Under the pieces are notes generated by a model. It saw nothing but the letters and a program-made list of their open reading frames with translations. It did no database searches and had not been told where the DNA came from. The position numbers and the translations under genes are program-made. Shown piece by piece: positions 1 through 10,781 of a stretch of DNA of 64,000 nucleotides (its first letter is position 1; each line of letters opens with the position of its first letter). The DNA is from JACVRU01 sp040902725 (GTDB lineage Bacteria > Actinomycetota > Thermoleophilia > Gaiellales > Gaiellaceae): positions 1-64,000 of the forward strand of contig JBBDWU010000044.1 in NCBI GenBank assembly GCA_040902725.1, given 5' to 3'.

Positions 1-1337
<1,337 letters not shown>

Positions 1338-1354
1338 CTATCCTGGCCCTTGGT

Positions 1355-1807
1355 ATGCGGCGTCTGGCCCCCGTTTTCGCGCTTGCGGCGCTCGCCGCCG
1401 GCTGCGGCTCGTCCGGCGTCTCCGAGGCGGAGTACGAGCGTTCCGTTCAGCAGGCGAGCCAGCGCGCCGACGCGGCCCTGGCCCACATCACCAACGACCC
1501 GTCCGGCCGCGAAGAGCTGCTCCTGCGGATGGACGAGGCGGCCCTGGAGATCGACGAGACCGCCGAGGACCTGAGCCGCGCCGGGTCGCCTGAGAAGTTC
1601 GAGGACGAGACGACGGAGCTCGTCAGCTCACTCCGGCAGCTCGCGGTCGACCTCTCCGCGACGGCGGAGCAGATTCGCCAGCCCGACTTCAGCGGCCTGC
1701 TCGAGGGGACGCAGGGACTCAGCTTCGAGAGCTGGGTGAAGGTGAACGAGGCCTTGAAGAAGCTCCGGCAGCAGGGCATCGAGGCCCCGCCGCTCGGCCG
1801 CCACTGA
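1355..1807 (+). CDS. small putative lipoprotein, function unknown
   Basis: 150-residue protein with an N-terminal signal peptide ending in a lipobox-like LAAGC (Cys about residue 17), so probably lipid-anchored outside the membrane. The rest is hydrophilic, acidic and likely helical, with many Glu, Ser and Ala residues and no domain I recognise. It is divergent from atpD. A TATCCT at 1339-1344 could be a -10 element and lies 10 nt before the ATG, with no clear ribosome binding site. It converges with the anti-sigma-like gene that ends at 1822. Confidence 0.7.
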   Translation: MRRLAPVFALAALAAGCGSSGVSEAEYERSVQQASQRADAALAHITNDPSGREELLLRMDEAALEIDETAEDLSRAGSPEKFEDETTELVSSLRQLAVDLSATAEQIRQPDFSGLLEGTQGLSFESWVKVNEALKKLRQQGIEAPPLGRH

Positions 1808-1821
1808 CGCGGCGGAGACCG

Positions 1822-2268
1822 CTACCGCGCGATCGCCTCCTGCGAGCCGGTCGCGCCGGCCGGCGCCGCGATGATCGCCAGCTCGCGCTGGAGCTCGTCC
1901 TGGCTCTGGAAGTGGACGACGCTGGAGCTGCCGACGTGCCGCTCGCCGGGCCCGCGCGCGGCGACCTGGGTCGCGACGCCGACGACCGCGAACGCCATCG
2001 CGGCCGCGGCCACGGACTGGAAGCGAAGCGCCAGTGCCGTGCGACGAGGCCTGCGCACGGCGAACCGGGTCGCCGGCCACTCGAGCGCCGCAGCGCGAAG
2101 CAGGCGCGTGAAAGCGGAAGCCTGAAGCCGGAAAGCGCGGCACTCTCCGCACCGCAACAGATGCGCGGCCAGCATCGCCCGCTCGAGCTGGGAGAGCTCG
2201 CCGTCTAGCTCGAGCGACACCTGGGACCGCACGCGGTCGCAGGCGACTGAATGACGGTTCGAAGTCAC
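1822..2268 (-). CDS. zinc-finger anti-sigma-factor-like membrane protein
   Basis: 148 residues. The N-terminal half has a putative zinc-binding motif H-x3-C-x2-C (HLLRCGEC), as in ZAS/zf-HC2 anti-sigma factors, followed by a hydrophobic segment (SVAAAAMAFAVVGVATQVAA) that probably spans the membrane, and a short outer tail. Such proteins hold an ECF sigma factor at the membrane until a signal arrives. No sigma factor gene is adjacent: the upstream neighbour is the peptide-transporter ATPase gene, 32 nt away. The GTG at 2268 is chosen because AAGGAG lies 4 nt upstream; the open frame extends to 2346 but that extension overlaps oppF and has no such site. Confidence 0.75.
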   Translation of the reverse strand: MTSNRHSVACDRVRSQVSLELDGELSQLERAMLAAHLLRCGECRAFRLQASAFTRLLRAAALEWPATRFAVRRPRRTALALRFQSVAAAAMAFAVVGVATQVAARGPGERHVGSSSVVHFQSQDELQRELAIIAAPAGATGSQEAIAR

Positions 2269-2300
2269 GTACTCCTTATGACGCTCAATGCTTCGACCGG

Positions 2301-3350
2301 TTAGTCGATGATCTTGAGCGGCCGCATGACTTCGGCGAAGTGGCACGCCGCCGGCTGGCCGCCGTGACGCGACTCGAGCGGGGGCTCGACCTCGGCGCAG
2401 ATCTCCTGCGCCTTCCAGCAGCGGGTCCGGAACCGACAGCCCGAAGGCGGGTTCGCCGGGCTCGGCACGTCCCCCTCGAGCACGATCCGCTGCCGCTTGC
2501 CGCGATGGTTCGGCGTCTCGATCGGCACCGCCGAGAGCAGCGCCTGCGTGTACGGGTGCATCGGCGTCTCGTAGATCTGCTGGCGTGTCCCGACCTCCAT
2601 CACCTTCCCGAGGTACATGACGGCCACGCGGTCTGAGATGTGGCGGACGACCGAGAGATCGTGGGCGATGAAGAGGTAGGTGAGGCCGAACTCCTTCTGG
2701 AGCTGGGCGAGCAGGTTGACGACCTGAGCCTGGATCGAGACGTCGAGCGCCGAGACCGGCTCGTCGAGCACCATCATCTCGGGGTTCAGCGCCAGGGCGC
2801 GCGCGACGCCGATCCGCTGCCGCTGCCCGCCGGAGAACTCGTGCGGGAAGCGGTTGCCGTGCTCGGGGCTGAGCCCGACCGTCCGCAGGAGCTCCTCCAC
2901 CCGCAACTTGCCGCCGCGCCCCCGGTAGAGATCGTGGATTCGCAGCGGCTCGGCGACGATCTCGCGTACCGTCATGCGCGGGTTCAGCGACGCGTACGGG
3001 TCCTGGAAGACGATCTGGATGTCACGCCGCACGGGCCGCATCTGCCGGCGCGAGAGGCGCGTGATGTCGCGCCCGGCGAGCACGATCTTCCCGGCCGTGG
3101 GGTCGATCAGCCGGATGATCGTGCGACCGAGCGTCGTCTTCCCGCAGCCCGACTCGCCCACGACGCCGAGCGTCTCGCCGCGCTTGACGGTGAGGTCGAC
3201 GCCGTCGACCGCGCGCACCTGGCCGACGGTGCGCTTGAAGACGCCCGACTTGATCGGGAAGTGCTTGACGAGGCCCTCGACCGTGAGGAGCTGCTCTCCG
3301 TCGGGCTGAGGCCGCGGCGCCTCCGTGGTCAGCCCTGCCGCCTCGCTCAT
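2301..3350 (-). CDS. oppF: oligopeptide/dipeptide ABC transporter ATPase (OppF/DppF type)
   Basis: 349-residue nucleotide-binding subunit that powers peptide import together with the OppD-type partner. Walker A GESGCGKT is at residues 65-72, the signature SGGQRQR near 173 and Walker B LDEP near 195. The C-terminal oligo_HPY-type extension has cysteines (CRFRTRC, EIC, AACHF) common in Dpp/Opp ATPases. It is the last gene of an oppA-B-C-D-F set and starts 3 nt after the oppD stop. Substrate specificity (di- or oligopeptide, nickel, sugar) cannot be told from the ATPase. Confidence 0.93.
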   Translation of the reverse strand: MSEAAGLTTEAPRPQPDGEQLLTVEGLVKHFPIKSGVFKRTVGQVRAVDGVDLTVKRGETLGVVGESGCGKTTLGRTIIRLIDPTAGKIVLAGRDITRLSRRQMRPVRRDIQIVFQDPYASLNPRMTVREIVAEPLRIHDLYRGRGGKLRVEELLRTVGLSPEHGNRFPHEFSGGQRQRIGVARALALNPEMMVLDEPVSALDVSIQAQVVNLLAQLQKEFGLTYLFIAHDLSVVRHISDRVAVMYLGKVMEVGTRQQIYETPMHPYTQALLSAVPIETPNHRGKRQRIVLEGDVPSPANPPSGCRFRTRCWKAQEICAEVEPPLESRHGGQPAACHFAEVMRPLKIID

Positions 3351-3353
3351 GGC

Positions 3354-4373
3354 TTACGCGACGCCCGCGCCGAGCGGCGCCTTCTCGGCGATCAGCTCCT
3401 CGGCGAAGTGGCAGGCCGACAGGTGCTCGCCCTCGACCTCGCGCAGCGGTGGCACCTCGGTGCGGCAGCGCGCCCGCCCCTGCGACACCAGGCAGCGCGG
3501 ATGAAAGGCACAGCCGGGCGGCGGTGTGAGCAGGCTCGGCGGCTGCCCCGGGATCGGCTCGAGCCATTCCTGGTCGCCCTCGAGCCGCGCCAGGCTCTTC
3601 ATCAGCCCGAGCGTGTAGGGGTGCCGCGGCGAGTTGAAGATGGTGAAGACGTCGCCCATCTCGACGACGCGGCCCGCGTACATGACGACGACGCGGTCGG
3701 CGAGCTCGGCGATCAGCCCCAGGTCGTGCGTGATGAGGATGATCGAAGCGTGGGTCTCCTCCTGCGCCGTCTTCAGCACCTCGATGATCTGCGCCTGGAT
3801 CGTCACGTCGAGCGCCGTGGTGGGCTCGTCGGCGATCAGCACGGAGGGCTGGTTGGCGATCGCCATCGCGATCATCCCGCGCTGGCGCATGCCCCCGGAG
3901 AACTCGTGCGGGTACTGGTCGAAGCGCACCTCGGCGTTCGGGACCCCGACGAGGCTGAGCAGGTCGATCGTGCGCTGGCGTGCGGCGCCGCCGTCCGTGC
4001 CCGGGTTGTGAGTCAGGATCGCCTCGGAGATCTGGTCGCCCACGGTCAGCACCGGGTTCAGCGAGGTCATCGGGTCCTGGAAGATCATCGCCACCTCGCC
4101 GCCGCGGAGCTCCCGCAGATCGCGCTTCGAGAGCTTGAGCAGGTCGCGGCCCTTGAACACCGCTTCGCCCGTGACGATCTTGCCCGGCGGCTGGGGGATC
4201 AGCCCCAGCACCGACATCACCGAGACGCTCTTGCCGGAGCCCGACTCGCCGATGACGCCGAGCACCTCGCCCGGCAGCAGGTCGTAGCTGACGTCGGTAA
4301 CGGCGTGGACGATCCCGTCCTCGGTGTCGAACTCGACCGTGAGGTCGCGGATCGCGAGCATCGGCTCAGGCAC
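3354..4373 (-). CDS. oppD: oligopeptide/dipeptide ABC transporter ATPase (OppD/DppD type)
   Basis: 339-residue ATPase subunit of the same importer. Walker A GESGSGKS is at residues 42-49, the ABC signature SGGMRQR at about 159-165 and Walker [10 protein letters not shown] at 181-189. A cysteine-containing C-terminal extension ([16 protein letters not shown]) is present as in the family. The start overlaps the end of the oppC-type permease gene by 8 nt, so translation is probably coupled. The two ATPases form a heterodimer under the OppB/OppC channel. Confidence 0.93.
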   Translation of the reverse strand: MPEPMLAIRDLTVEFDTEDGIVHAVTDVSYDLLPGEVLGVIGESGSGKSVSVMSVLGLIPQPPGKIVTGEAVFKGRDLLKLSKRDLRELRGGEVAMIFQDPMTSLNPVLTVGDQISEAILTHNPGTDGGAARQRTIDLLSLVGVPNAEVRFDQYPHEFSGGMRQRGMIAMAIANQPSVLIADEPTTALDVTIQAQIIEVLKTAQEETHASIILITHDLGLIAELADRVVVMYAGRVVEMGDVFTIFNSPRHPYTLGLMKSLARLEGDQEWLEPIPGQPPSLLTPPPGCAFHPRCLVSQGRARCRTEVPPLREVEGEHLSACHFAEELIAEKAPLGAGVA

Positions 4374-5436
4374 GGATCCGCCGCTGGGTCGGGTCGAGGG
4401 CGTCGCGCAGGCCGTCGCCGACGAAGTTGATCGCCAGCGCGATCACGACGATCACGAGGCCGGGGAAGGTGACCAGCCACCAGAGCTTGAAGCCCTCGCT
4501 CTGGCCGCCTGAGATGAGCGAGCCGAGCGCGGCATTCGGCGGCTGGATCCCGAAGCCGAGGAACGAGAGGGCGGCCTCGATGAGGATCGCCCCGGCGATC
4601 ACCAGGGTCATGTTGACGATGATCGGCCCCATCGTGTTCGGGAGCATGTGCCGGACCATGATCCGGGTGTCGCCGGCGCCGGCCGCCTTCGCGGCCTCGA
4701 CGAACTCCTTTTCCCTCAGCGAGAGGAACACCCCGCGGACGATGCGGGCGATCCCGGTCCAGAAGAGGAAGGCGAGGATCAGGCCGACCTTGAGCGGGTC
4801 GCCGGAGCCGAAGAACGCCGCGGCGGTGAGGAGGACGGCGAGGCCCGGCAGCGTCAGAATCAGGTCGGTGAAGCGCATCAGCAGGTTGTCGACGACGCCG
4901 CCGTAGTAGCCCGCCATCGCGCCGATCATCGTCCCGAACGCCGTCGAGAGGATCGCGACGAAGAGCGCCACCCAGAGCGAGGTGCGGATGCCGAAGATGA
5001 CGCGGCTGAGGTAGTCGCGTCCGAGCTGGTCGGTGCCGAAGAGGTGCCAGTCGGTCAGCGTCGGGCCGAGGTTGATGCTGTTGAGCAGGTTGTCGAGCGG
5101 GATCTCGTCGTAGCCGTAGGGCGCGACCCGGTCGGCGAAGATCGCGACGAAGCCGGCCCCGAGGATGACGAAGAGGCCGGCGACCGCGAGCTTGTGGCGG
5201 AAGAAGCGGATGCGCGCGTACGCCCACTGGCTGCGCGCCTTGAGCTCGACGCCGGACTCGTGGGTGAGCGAGAGGTCCGTCGCCGCGATGCCGAGTGGGT
5301 CCTCGATCGTTGCCATCGCGCCCGGGAGGGCTCCGGCGGACGCGGGCCGCCCGACGCTCGACGAGGGAAGGTTGACCGTTTCCCGGTCCTGGGCGCGCTC
5401 GTCCTCGCCGGGCGGGCGCTCGGTCGTATCAGTCAT
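4366..5436 (-). CDS. oppC: peptide ABC transporter permease (OppC/DppC type)
   Basis: 356-residue inner-membrane permease. After a hydrophilic N-terminal tail of roughly 90 residues there is the first membrane helix, then an N-terminal OppC region and the BPD_transp_1 domain. The EAA loop is visible as EFVEAAKAAGAGDTRIMVRH, the contact site for the ATPases. Five to six membrane segments follow the family pattern. The start overlaps the oppB-type stop by 8 nt. Confidence 0.92.
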   Translation of the reverse strand: MTDTTERPPGEDERAQDRETVNLPSSSVGRPASAGALPGAMATIEDPLGIAATDLSLTHESGVELKARSQWAYARIRFFRHKLAVAGLFVILGAGFVAIFADRVAPYGYDEIPLDNLLNSINLGPTLTDWHLFGTDQLGRDYLSRVIFGIRTSLWVALFVAILSTAFGTMIGAMAGYYGGVVDNLLMRFTDLILTLPGLAVLLTAAAFFGSGDPLKVGLILAFLFWTGIARIVRGVFLSLREKEFVEAAKAAGAGDTRIMVRHMLPNTMGPIIVNMTLVIAGAILIEAALSFLGFGIQPPNAALGSLISGGQSEGFKLWWLVTFPGLVIVVIALAINFVGDGLRDALDPTQRRIRA

Positions 5437-6403
5437 ACCGCACGCGCGGGTCGAGGATGCCGTAGAGGATGTCCGCGACGAGGTTGAAGGCGATGATCGC
5501 CGTCGCGGTGATCATCAGCCACGCCATCACCGGGTAGGGGTCGTTCTGGCCGAGTGCGCTGATGAAGTAGAGGCCCATCCCGTCGAGCGAGAACACGGTC
5601 TCGGTGACGATCGCGCCGCCCAGCAGGCCGCCGAAGTTGAGCGCGACGACGGTGACGATCGGGATCAGGGCGTTGCGGAACGCATGTTTCATCGTCACGC
5701 TCCGCTCGGGCAGCCCCTTCGCGCGCGCGGTGCGCACGTAGTCGGAGTTGACGACCTCGAGCATCGACGCGCGCATGTACCGCGAGTACGTGGCGATGCT
5801 CGCCACCATCAGCACCAGGACGGGCAGGATCAGATGGTGCGCGCGGTCGATCCAGAAGCTGAGCCCGCTGCCCGGGTCCACCGAGCTGAGGTTGGCTATC
5901 GGGAAGACTAAGTGTCCCGTCCAGTTGTAGACCTGCACCATCAGCACCTGGAGCATCAGCGCCAGCCAGAACAGCGGCGTCGCTAGGCCGAGGAAGCTGA
6001 AGGTGGTCGCGGATAAGTCGAAGAACGAGTACTGGCGCAGCGCCGAGAGGACGCCGATCCCGACCGCTAGGACGATCGCGATCAGCTCGGCCGCGATCAC
6101 CAACTGCAACGTGTTCTTGATCACGCGCCAGAGGTCGGGGAGGATCGGCTTGTTGGTGAGGAGCGTCGTCCCGAACTTGTGCAGGGTCGCGTCCTGCACC
6201 CAGTACCAGTAGCGCTTGACGATCGGGTCGTTGAGGTGCTTGCGCTCCTGCAGGATCTCGATCGACGCGCGGGAGACGTTCGGCGTCGTCCGCAGAGACG
6301 CCAGCGGGTCACCGGAAACCGAGACGAACGTGAACGTGAGGAAGCTCGCCGCGACCAGCACAACGATGCTGTAGAGCACTCGGCGGACGATGTAGGTCAG
6401 CAC
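5429..6403 (-). CDS. oppB: peptide ABC transporter permease (OppB/DppB type)
   Basis: 324-residue permease beginning MLTYIVRRVLYSIVVLVAA, the usual first helix of OppB/DppB proteins. The EAA loop is recognisable in the DYVRTARAKGLPERSV region. It pairs with the OppC-type permease to form the channel. The gene follows the binding-protein gene after 105 nt that contain a strong hairpin, an arrangement that commonly lets the binding protein be made in excess over the membrane components. Confidence 0.93.
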   Translation of the reverse strand: MLTYIVRRVLYSIVVLVAASFLTFTFVSVSGDPLASLRTTPNVSRASIEILQERKHLNDPIVKRYWYWVQDATLHKFGTTLLTNKPILPDLWRVIKNTLQLVIAAELIAIVLAVGIGVLSALRQYSFFDLSATTFSFLGLATPLFWLALMLQVLMVQVYNWTGHLVFPIANLSSVDPGSGLSFWIDRAHHLILPVLVLMVASIATYSRYMRASMLEVVNSDYVRTARAKGLPERSVTMKHAFRNALIPIVTVVALNFGGLLGGAIVTETVFSLDGMGLYFISALGQNDPYPVMAWLMITATAIIAFNLVADILYGILDPRVRYD

Positions 6404-6448
6404 GCTCGGCTCGGGATCTTACGCACTGGTCACTACTCCTGGGAGTGA

Positions 6449-6481
6449 AGTCCCGCCCCCGCGCGAGGCGGGGGCGGGACT
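6449..6481 (-). terminator. 14-bp perfect hairpin between binding-protein and permease genes
   Basis: Arms at 6449-6462 and 6468-6481 are perfectly complementary over 14 bp with a 5-nt loop. It lies downstream of the substrate-binding protein gene and upstream of the oppB-type gene. There is no run of T after the stem on the minus strand, so it is not a classical intrinsic terminator. It more likely stabilises the binding-protein mRNA or attenuates read-through. Confidence 0.7.
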
Positions 6482-6508
6482 CTGTTCTACGAACGAACGT
6501 CCAGAGAC

Positions 6509-8152
6509 CTAGGCGGTGCTCCAGATGTTCGCGTTCCACGGGCTGCCCTCGGTCGTCGGGTTGACGACGGGGCCCTTGACCGTTGCCTTCCGGATGACGA
6601 ACACCGGGCGCGCGTACACGGGGATCGACGGAACGTCGGGCACCATGTACCGCTTCTCGGCTGCGTTCAACATCGCGGCGCGCTCGGACGCGGAGAGCGT
6701 CACGGCGACCTTGTTGAGAACGTCCGAGAACCTCTTGTTGCAGTAGCCCATGTCGTTCTGATCGCCACCACAGGCATACAGGTCCTTGATGGTGATCGGC
6801 GTGCTCGGGCTACCCACCCACGTGAACATGATCAGATCCCAGTCGCGCGACGGAAGCGTCGTGCCGAACAGCGTGCCCGCCACCTGGAACCTGGCGTTCA
6901 GCTGGATGCCGACAGACTTCAGCTGCCGCTGGATGATCTCGAAGGTCAGGGCGCGAAGCTGGTTGCCCGTCGTGGTTCCGAAGCGGAACTCCAGCTTGCC
7001 GACGCCGGGGCACGACCAGATGTTGTCGTTGTTTGCAGCCGGACGGTCAGGACCGCCGGTGCATCCCCGAGCCTTCAGCGAGCTGATGACCTTCGTCTGC
7101 GAGAACTTGTACGACGACCAGTTCTCGCGGTAGCTCGACTCGAACGGCTTGTACATGTGGCTGTTCACCGGCTTCAGGCCAGGAGCGATCGTGCCGTAGA
7201 GCGCGTTCGCGATCTGGGTCCTGTTCATGCCGGTGATCAGTGCCTGCCGCACGTAGCGCTGCTTGAGCGCGACGTGGCCCTGGGCACCGAACTGGATGTC
7301 GATGTGCTCCCAGGCGAAGCCGATCTTCCGGTCGACAGCGAACTTCCGGTCCTTCAGGAAGTCGGCGATCTGGAGCTGCGGCTGCGGCTCCATGACCTGA
7401 CCCTCGTTGGCCTTGAGGGCCTGGAACCGGGCGTTCGTGTCGAGGATGTAGCGGAAGACGACCCGGTCGAGCTTCATCCTCGGGCCGGCGCCGAACCGCG
7501 CGTTCCTGGAGACGGTGATCTGAACGCCCTTCTGCCAGCTCGTGAACTTCCACGGACCGCTGGAGAGGGGTACGCTGTTCAGGAACGTCTGGTTCATGTC
7601 CCTGCCGGCGATGTAGTGCGCCGGGTACACGCCCGCAGAGGCGAGCGACTCCCAGTCGGCGTACTTCACCTTCATGACGACGGTCACGGTCTTACCCTTG
7701 CCGGCGACCGACCGAATGTCCTCCCACCCCGTCCGGCTGATGACGTTGTTCGCCGGGTTGGTGAAGACCCTCCACGTCGCCCGGTAGTCCCTGACGGTGA
7801 CGGGCTTGCCGTCGCTCCACCGTGCAGAGGACTTGTACGTGAACCGGAAGGTCAGCGGGCTCGTCTTGAGCAGCTGAGGCTTGCCGGTGCAGAGACGCGG
7901 GACGTAATCGCCCTTGTCGTTGCGGATCTGGCAGCCGTACCAGATGTTGTTGAGCACGAGCGACGTTGCATAGAGGTTGTTACCGACCCAGGGGCCCTGA
8001 AGGTTCGGGGGCTCCTGGTCGTGCAGGAAGACGACTGTCCCTGCGGTCGCCTTCGCGGCGCCGGACGGCTGGGCCGACGCGCCGGGGCCCACGACGAGGC
8101 TCGCGACGATCGCGAGAACCCCGACGAGAGCGAGCAATGAACTCTTACGCAT
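6509..8152 (-). CDS. oppA: extracellular peptide-binding protein, family 5 (SBP_bac_5)
   Basis: 547-residue substrate-binding protein of the adjoining ABC importer. A signal peptide (about 28 residues, ending near GASAQ) directs export; there is no clear lipobox Cys. The body shows family-5 features, including the W(S)DGKPVTVRDYRATW segment and late motifs such as RDWDLIMFTW. The frame is open to 8242, but the ATG at 8152 is preceded by GGAGGAG and starts a clean signal peptide, so it is chosen. The ligand is unknown; peptides are the usual guess, sugars or metal chelates remain possible. Confidence 0.9.
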   Translation of the reverse strand: MRKSSLLALVGVLAIVASLVVGPGASAQPSGAAKATAGTVVFLHDQEPPNLQGPWVGNNLYATSLVLNNIWYGCQIRNDKGDYVPRLCTGKPQLLKTSPLTFRFTYKSSARWSDGKPVTVRDYRATWRVFTNPANNVISRTGWEDIRSVAGKGKTVTVVMKVKYADWESLASAGVYPAHYIAGRDMNQTFLNSVPLSSGPWKFTSWQKGVQITVSRNARFGAGPRMKLDRVVFRYILDTNARFQALKANEGQVMEPQPQLQIADFLKDRKFAVDRKIGFAWEHIDIQFGAQGHVALKQRYVRQALITGMNRTQIANALYGTIAPGLKPVNSHMYKPFESSYRENWSSYKFSQTKVISSLKARGCTGGPDRPAANNDNIWSCPGVGKLEFRFGTTTGNQLRALTFEIIQRQLKSVGIQLNARFQVAGTLFGTTLPSRDWDLIMFTWVGSPSTPITIKDLYACGGDQNDMGYCNKRFSDVLNKVAVTLSASERAAMLNAAEKRYMVPDVPSIPVYARPVFVIRKATVKGPVVNPTTEGSPWNANIWSTA

Positions 8153-8371
8153 GTACTCCTCCATCTGTGTTGTTGCTTCCTCCGAGTGGATCCACCCTGA
8201 AGCTCCCCATGTGCCCGGACCCGTTGGCCCCGTCCCTCTCACGCCACGAGCAGCCGGCCCCCGGCCGCGAGATGGTTGCTCCGCAGAGCGTTCGACGCCT
8301 GTTCGCCCGCGCCATGGTGAAGTGCAGGATCGTAACCCCTATAGACGGAAAGCCGGAATGTTTGTTAGCGG
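8153..8371. other. intergenic region upstream of the peptide-binding protein gene
   Basis: 219 bp between the VWA gene that ends at 8372 and the binding-protein start. On the minus strand it holds a moderately AT-rich patch (about 8325-8370) that could carry a promoter, giving a leader of over 150 nt. I see no tRNA or riboswitch fold that I can name. Confidence 0.4.
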
Positions 8372-9337
8372 TTAGCGGTCCCGACGCCAGAGCAGCAGCC
8401 CCAGCGGCAGGAAGGCTCCGGCCGCGAAGAGGGGGGCGAGCGCGACCGGGTCGCGCCGCCTGCCTTCGACCTGCGTCGGCCCGGTGCCGAGCGCCTGCCG
8501 GGCCGCCTCCGTGGCCGCAGCGCCCTCGCGCTCTCCGAAGACCTGGCCCCCGGTCGCCACCGCGAGCCCGTCGAGGATCGTCCGGGCGTTCGGGTCCGGC
8601 CGGTACTGCGGCTCCGACGCCCCGCGGGTGAAGACGCGCTCGCCCTCGTCCCAGAAGTGGACGAAGAGCGTCTGGATCGCCGGCGACCGGCCGAAGAGCC
8701 GGCCGACGCGCGCGGCCGTCACCGGCTCGCTCTCGCCGTCGCTCAGCACGACGACCAGCCGGTGTCGGGCGGCCGGGGAGAAGTACCGTCGCGTCGCGAT
8801 CTCGGCGAGCGCGTCGAAGCTGGTCGCCCGCGAGAGGAAGCTCGAGCGGGGCGGCGGGCGCTCGATCGCGATCGAGTCGGCGAGCGCGGCCGCGAACACG
8901 TCCTCGTCGGCGCTCGGGAAGACGTGCGGGAGGACGCGGTCGGTGAGCGACGCGAGGCCCACGGGCACCCCGGGCAGGCCGGCGCGGACTTGCGCTGCGA
9001 CCGCCTTCGCGCGGGCGAAGCGCGTTGCCGCACCGGGCTCCTCGCGCGCGAGCATCGAACGCGAGATGTCGAGCACGACGTAGGCCTCGGCGTCGGTGCG
9101 CACCCGCTGGGGCACGGTGCGCTCCAGCACGGGCTGCGCGGCCGCGAGTCCGACCAGCGCCGCGGCGCCGCTAGCGGCGAGCACGGGCGCGACGAGCCGA
9201 CGGCGCGCAAGCCTCGCGAGGCCGAGCGCCTCGCGCAGGCGGGCCGCCCGGCTTGAGACGCCCACGAGCGCGAGCAGCGGCAGCAGGACGCCTGCGGCGA
9301 GCAGCGCGCCCAGCGGCGTCAGGAAGCCGATCTCCAT
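8372..9337 (-). CDS. VWA-domain membrane protein (BatA/BatB-like)
   Basis: 321 residues: two N-terminal hydrophobic segments, a von Willebrand A domain and a C-terminal membrane helix ending LLLWRRDR. The metal-ion (MIDAS) motif D-x-S-x-S is present as DISRS (residues 90-94), with a later SDGES supplying a further ligand. This is the Bat aerotolerance-type architecture found with MoxR ATPases. The start ATG at 9337 shares its A with the TGA of the upstream TPR-like gene (TGATG). Its partner protein is unknown. Confidence 0.85.
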   Translation of the reverse strand: MEIGFLTPLGALLAAGVLLPLLALVGVSSRAARLREALGLARLARRRLVAPVLAASGAAALVGLAAAQPVLERTVPQRVRTDAEAYVVLDISRSMLAREEPGAATRFARAKAVAAQVRAGLPGVPVGLASLTDRVLPHVFPSADEDVFAAALADSIAIERPPPRSSFLSRATSFDALAEIATRRYFSPAARHRLVVVLSDGESEPVTAARVGRLFGRSPAIQTLFVHFWDEGERVFTRGASEPQYRPDPNARTILDGLAVATGGQVFGEREGAAATEAARQALGTGPTQVEGRRRDPVALAPLFAAGAFLPLGLLLWRRDR

Positions 9338-9960
9338 CAGTATCCGGAGCCCGGCGTGCCGGCGCCGGCGCCGCGCGAGCCGGCGCCGCCCGGCGACGGG
9401 TTCGGCCCGCCGGATCCCTCCGCGGCCTCGACGCCGCGGCTGCGCTGCAGCGCCAGCTCGAGGTTGAGCTTCGCCTCGGCGTTCTCCGGGTCGGTCACGA
9501 TCGCGTCGTGGAAGCTGCGAACCGCCTCCTGTAGGTGCGTCACGCGCTCGCGCACCTCGTTGAGGGCGCTCGCGAAGCTGAGCGCACCGAGCAGCCCCAT
9601 TGCCCGCGAGCGCGTCGCCGCCTCGGCGTCGCCGCCGGCCAGCGCCTGGAGTCGCGCTCTCGCCTCGCCGCGGAGGAGCGCGAGCTTCGGGTCGGAGATG
9701 ACGAGGTTGTCGAGCTTGCTGAGCCGGAGCGTGCGCAGGGCGTCGCGCAGCTCGAGGTCGTCGCCGACGCCCAGCAGCCGCCGCGCGGGCTCTCCGGGAA
9801 CGCGCTGCCCCGGCCGCCAGAGGCCGTCCTCCTCCGGCGCGACGCGGTAGCGCACGTCCCCGGCACGCAACGCGTCGGGCCACCGCGCGACGTCGGCCGC
9901 CACGAGCGCGAGCACGGCCGCGACCACGAAGCACGCCAGGGCCCCGAGCGCGTTCCTCAT
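9337..9960 (-). CDS. membrane-anchored TPR-like protein of the MoxR/VWA cluster
   Basis: 207 residues with one N-terminal membrane helix and a helical region in which a TPR-like repeat is visible (SFHDAIVTDPENAEAKLNLELAL). It ends in a Gly/Pro/Ser-rich tail that probably is disordered. In Bat-type clusters a TPR protein (BatC-like) sits beside the two VWA proteins, and this gene occupies that place. Start and stop both overlap its neighbours (4 nt upstream, 1 nt downstream). Confidence 0.72.
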   Translation of the reverse strand: MRNALGALACFVVAAVLALVAADVARWPDALRAGDVRYRVAPEEDGLWRPGQRVPGEPARRLLGVGDDLELRDALRTLRLSKLDNLVISDPKLALLRGEARARLQALAGGDAEAATRSRAMGLLGALSFASALNEVRERVTHLQEAVRSFHDAIVTDPENAEAKLNLELALQRSRGVEAAEGSGGPNPSPGGAGSRGAGAGTPGSGY

Positions 9961-10781
9961 GCCGGTCGCCCCAGCGCGAGCCGCGCCGCGAACCGCTCGT
10001 GCCCCGCGAGGGCCACGAAGAGGAGGGCGCCGAGCACGAGCACGCCCACCGGTACCCCGGCGCCCAGCCGAGCGCCGGGAGGGCGCCGCTCGGCGGCGGC
10101 GGGCTCCGGGGGCGCAGAGAGCGCGTCGGCCCCGATGAGGCTCTTGAAGAGCTCGCGGCTCTCCGAGATCGGCGACAGCGGGACGGCGCGGAGCTCGATC
10201 CCCCGGCTGAGCACCTCCTCGATGACGCGGATCAGGTTGGGTATGTCGTCGGGGGCCGTCTCGAGGTCGCTGACGAGCAGGATCGAGCCGTTCTCGACGT
10301 GCTCGCGCTCGAGCATGTCGGCCGCGAGTTCGATCGCGGCCGAGATCAACGTGCCCGACCTGAACGTGTCTGTCCAGGGATTGGCGGGCGCGTTGCCGGG
10401 GGTCGGCGTCAGCAGGTGGAGCAGCGGGCGCAGCTCACGCGCGGGCGTGCCCGGCGGCAGCGCCTCGTAGGGGATGTCCGAGAAGATCACGAGCCCGACG
10501 GGAGCGTCGGCCTCGATCAGGCGGTTCACGACGCGGCCGACGCGCGGGTAGTCCTGCTCGATGATGCTGAGCGAGAGGTCGAGCACGACGACTCCCGTCG
10601 AGCGGCTCGGGAGCAGGCCCGGGGCCCGCGAGTCGAGCCCCCGCGCGGAGACCGCGGCCGCCGCGAGCAAGGCGACCGCAATCGCGACGAGCAGCACCCG
10701 GAGCAGCAGGGCCCGGATCGCGCCACGCCGTAGCGCGTCGACGTCGGGGCTGTCGATCGAGAGCCGCCTACGCCTCAGCAT
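9957..10781 (-). CDS. VWA-domain membrane protein (second of the cluster)
   Basis: 274 residues. A membrane helix (about 22-45) is followed by a VWA domain with the MIDAS motif DLSLS (residues 68-72), and a final hydrophobic segment near 245-262. Paralogous in layout to the VWA protein encoded at 8372-9337. The start lies 14 nt inside the preceding gene. VWA/MoxR systems usually act as chaperones or assembly factors; the client here is not known. Confidence 0.82.
   Translation of the reverse strand: MLRRRRLSIDSPDVDALRRGAIRALLLRVLLVAIAVALLAAAAVSARGLDSRAPGLLPSRSTGVVVLDLSLSIIEQDYPRVGRVVNRLIEADAPVGLVIFSDIPYEALPPGTPARELRPLLHLLTPTPGNAPANPWTDTFRSGTLISAAIELAADMLEREHVENGSILLVSDLETAPDDIPNLIRVIEEVLSRGIELRAVPLSPISESRELFKSLIGADALSAPPEPAAAERRPPGARLGAGVPVGVLVLGALLFVALAGHERFAARLALGRPA

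Noticed and set aside
2640..4430. Long plus-strand open frame opposite the opp ATPase genes
   Set aside because: It is antisense to two clearly conserved ATPases; its protein is Arg/Asp/Leu-rich low-complexity typical of GC-rich shadow frames.
6449..6481. Classical intrinsic terminator
   Set aside because: No T-run follows the stem on either strand, and the genes on both sides belong to one transporter.
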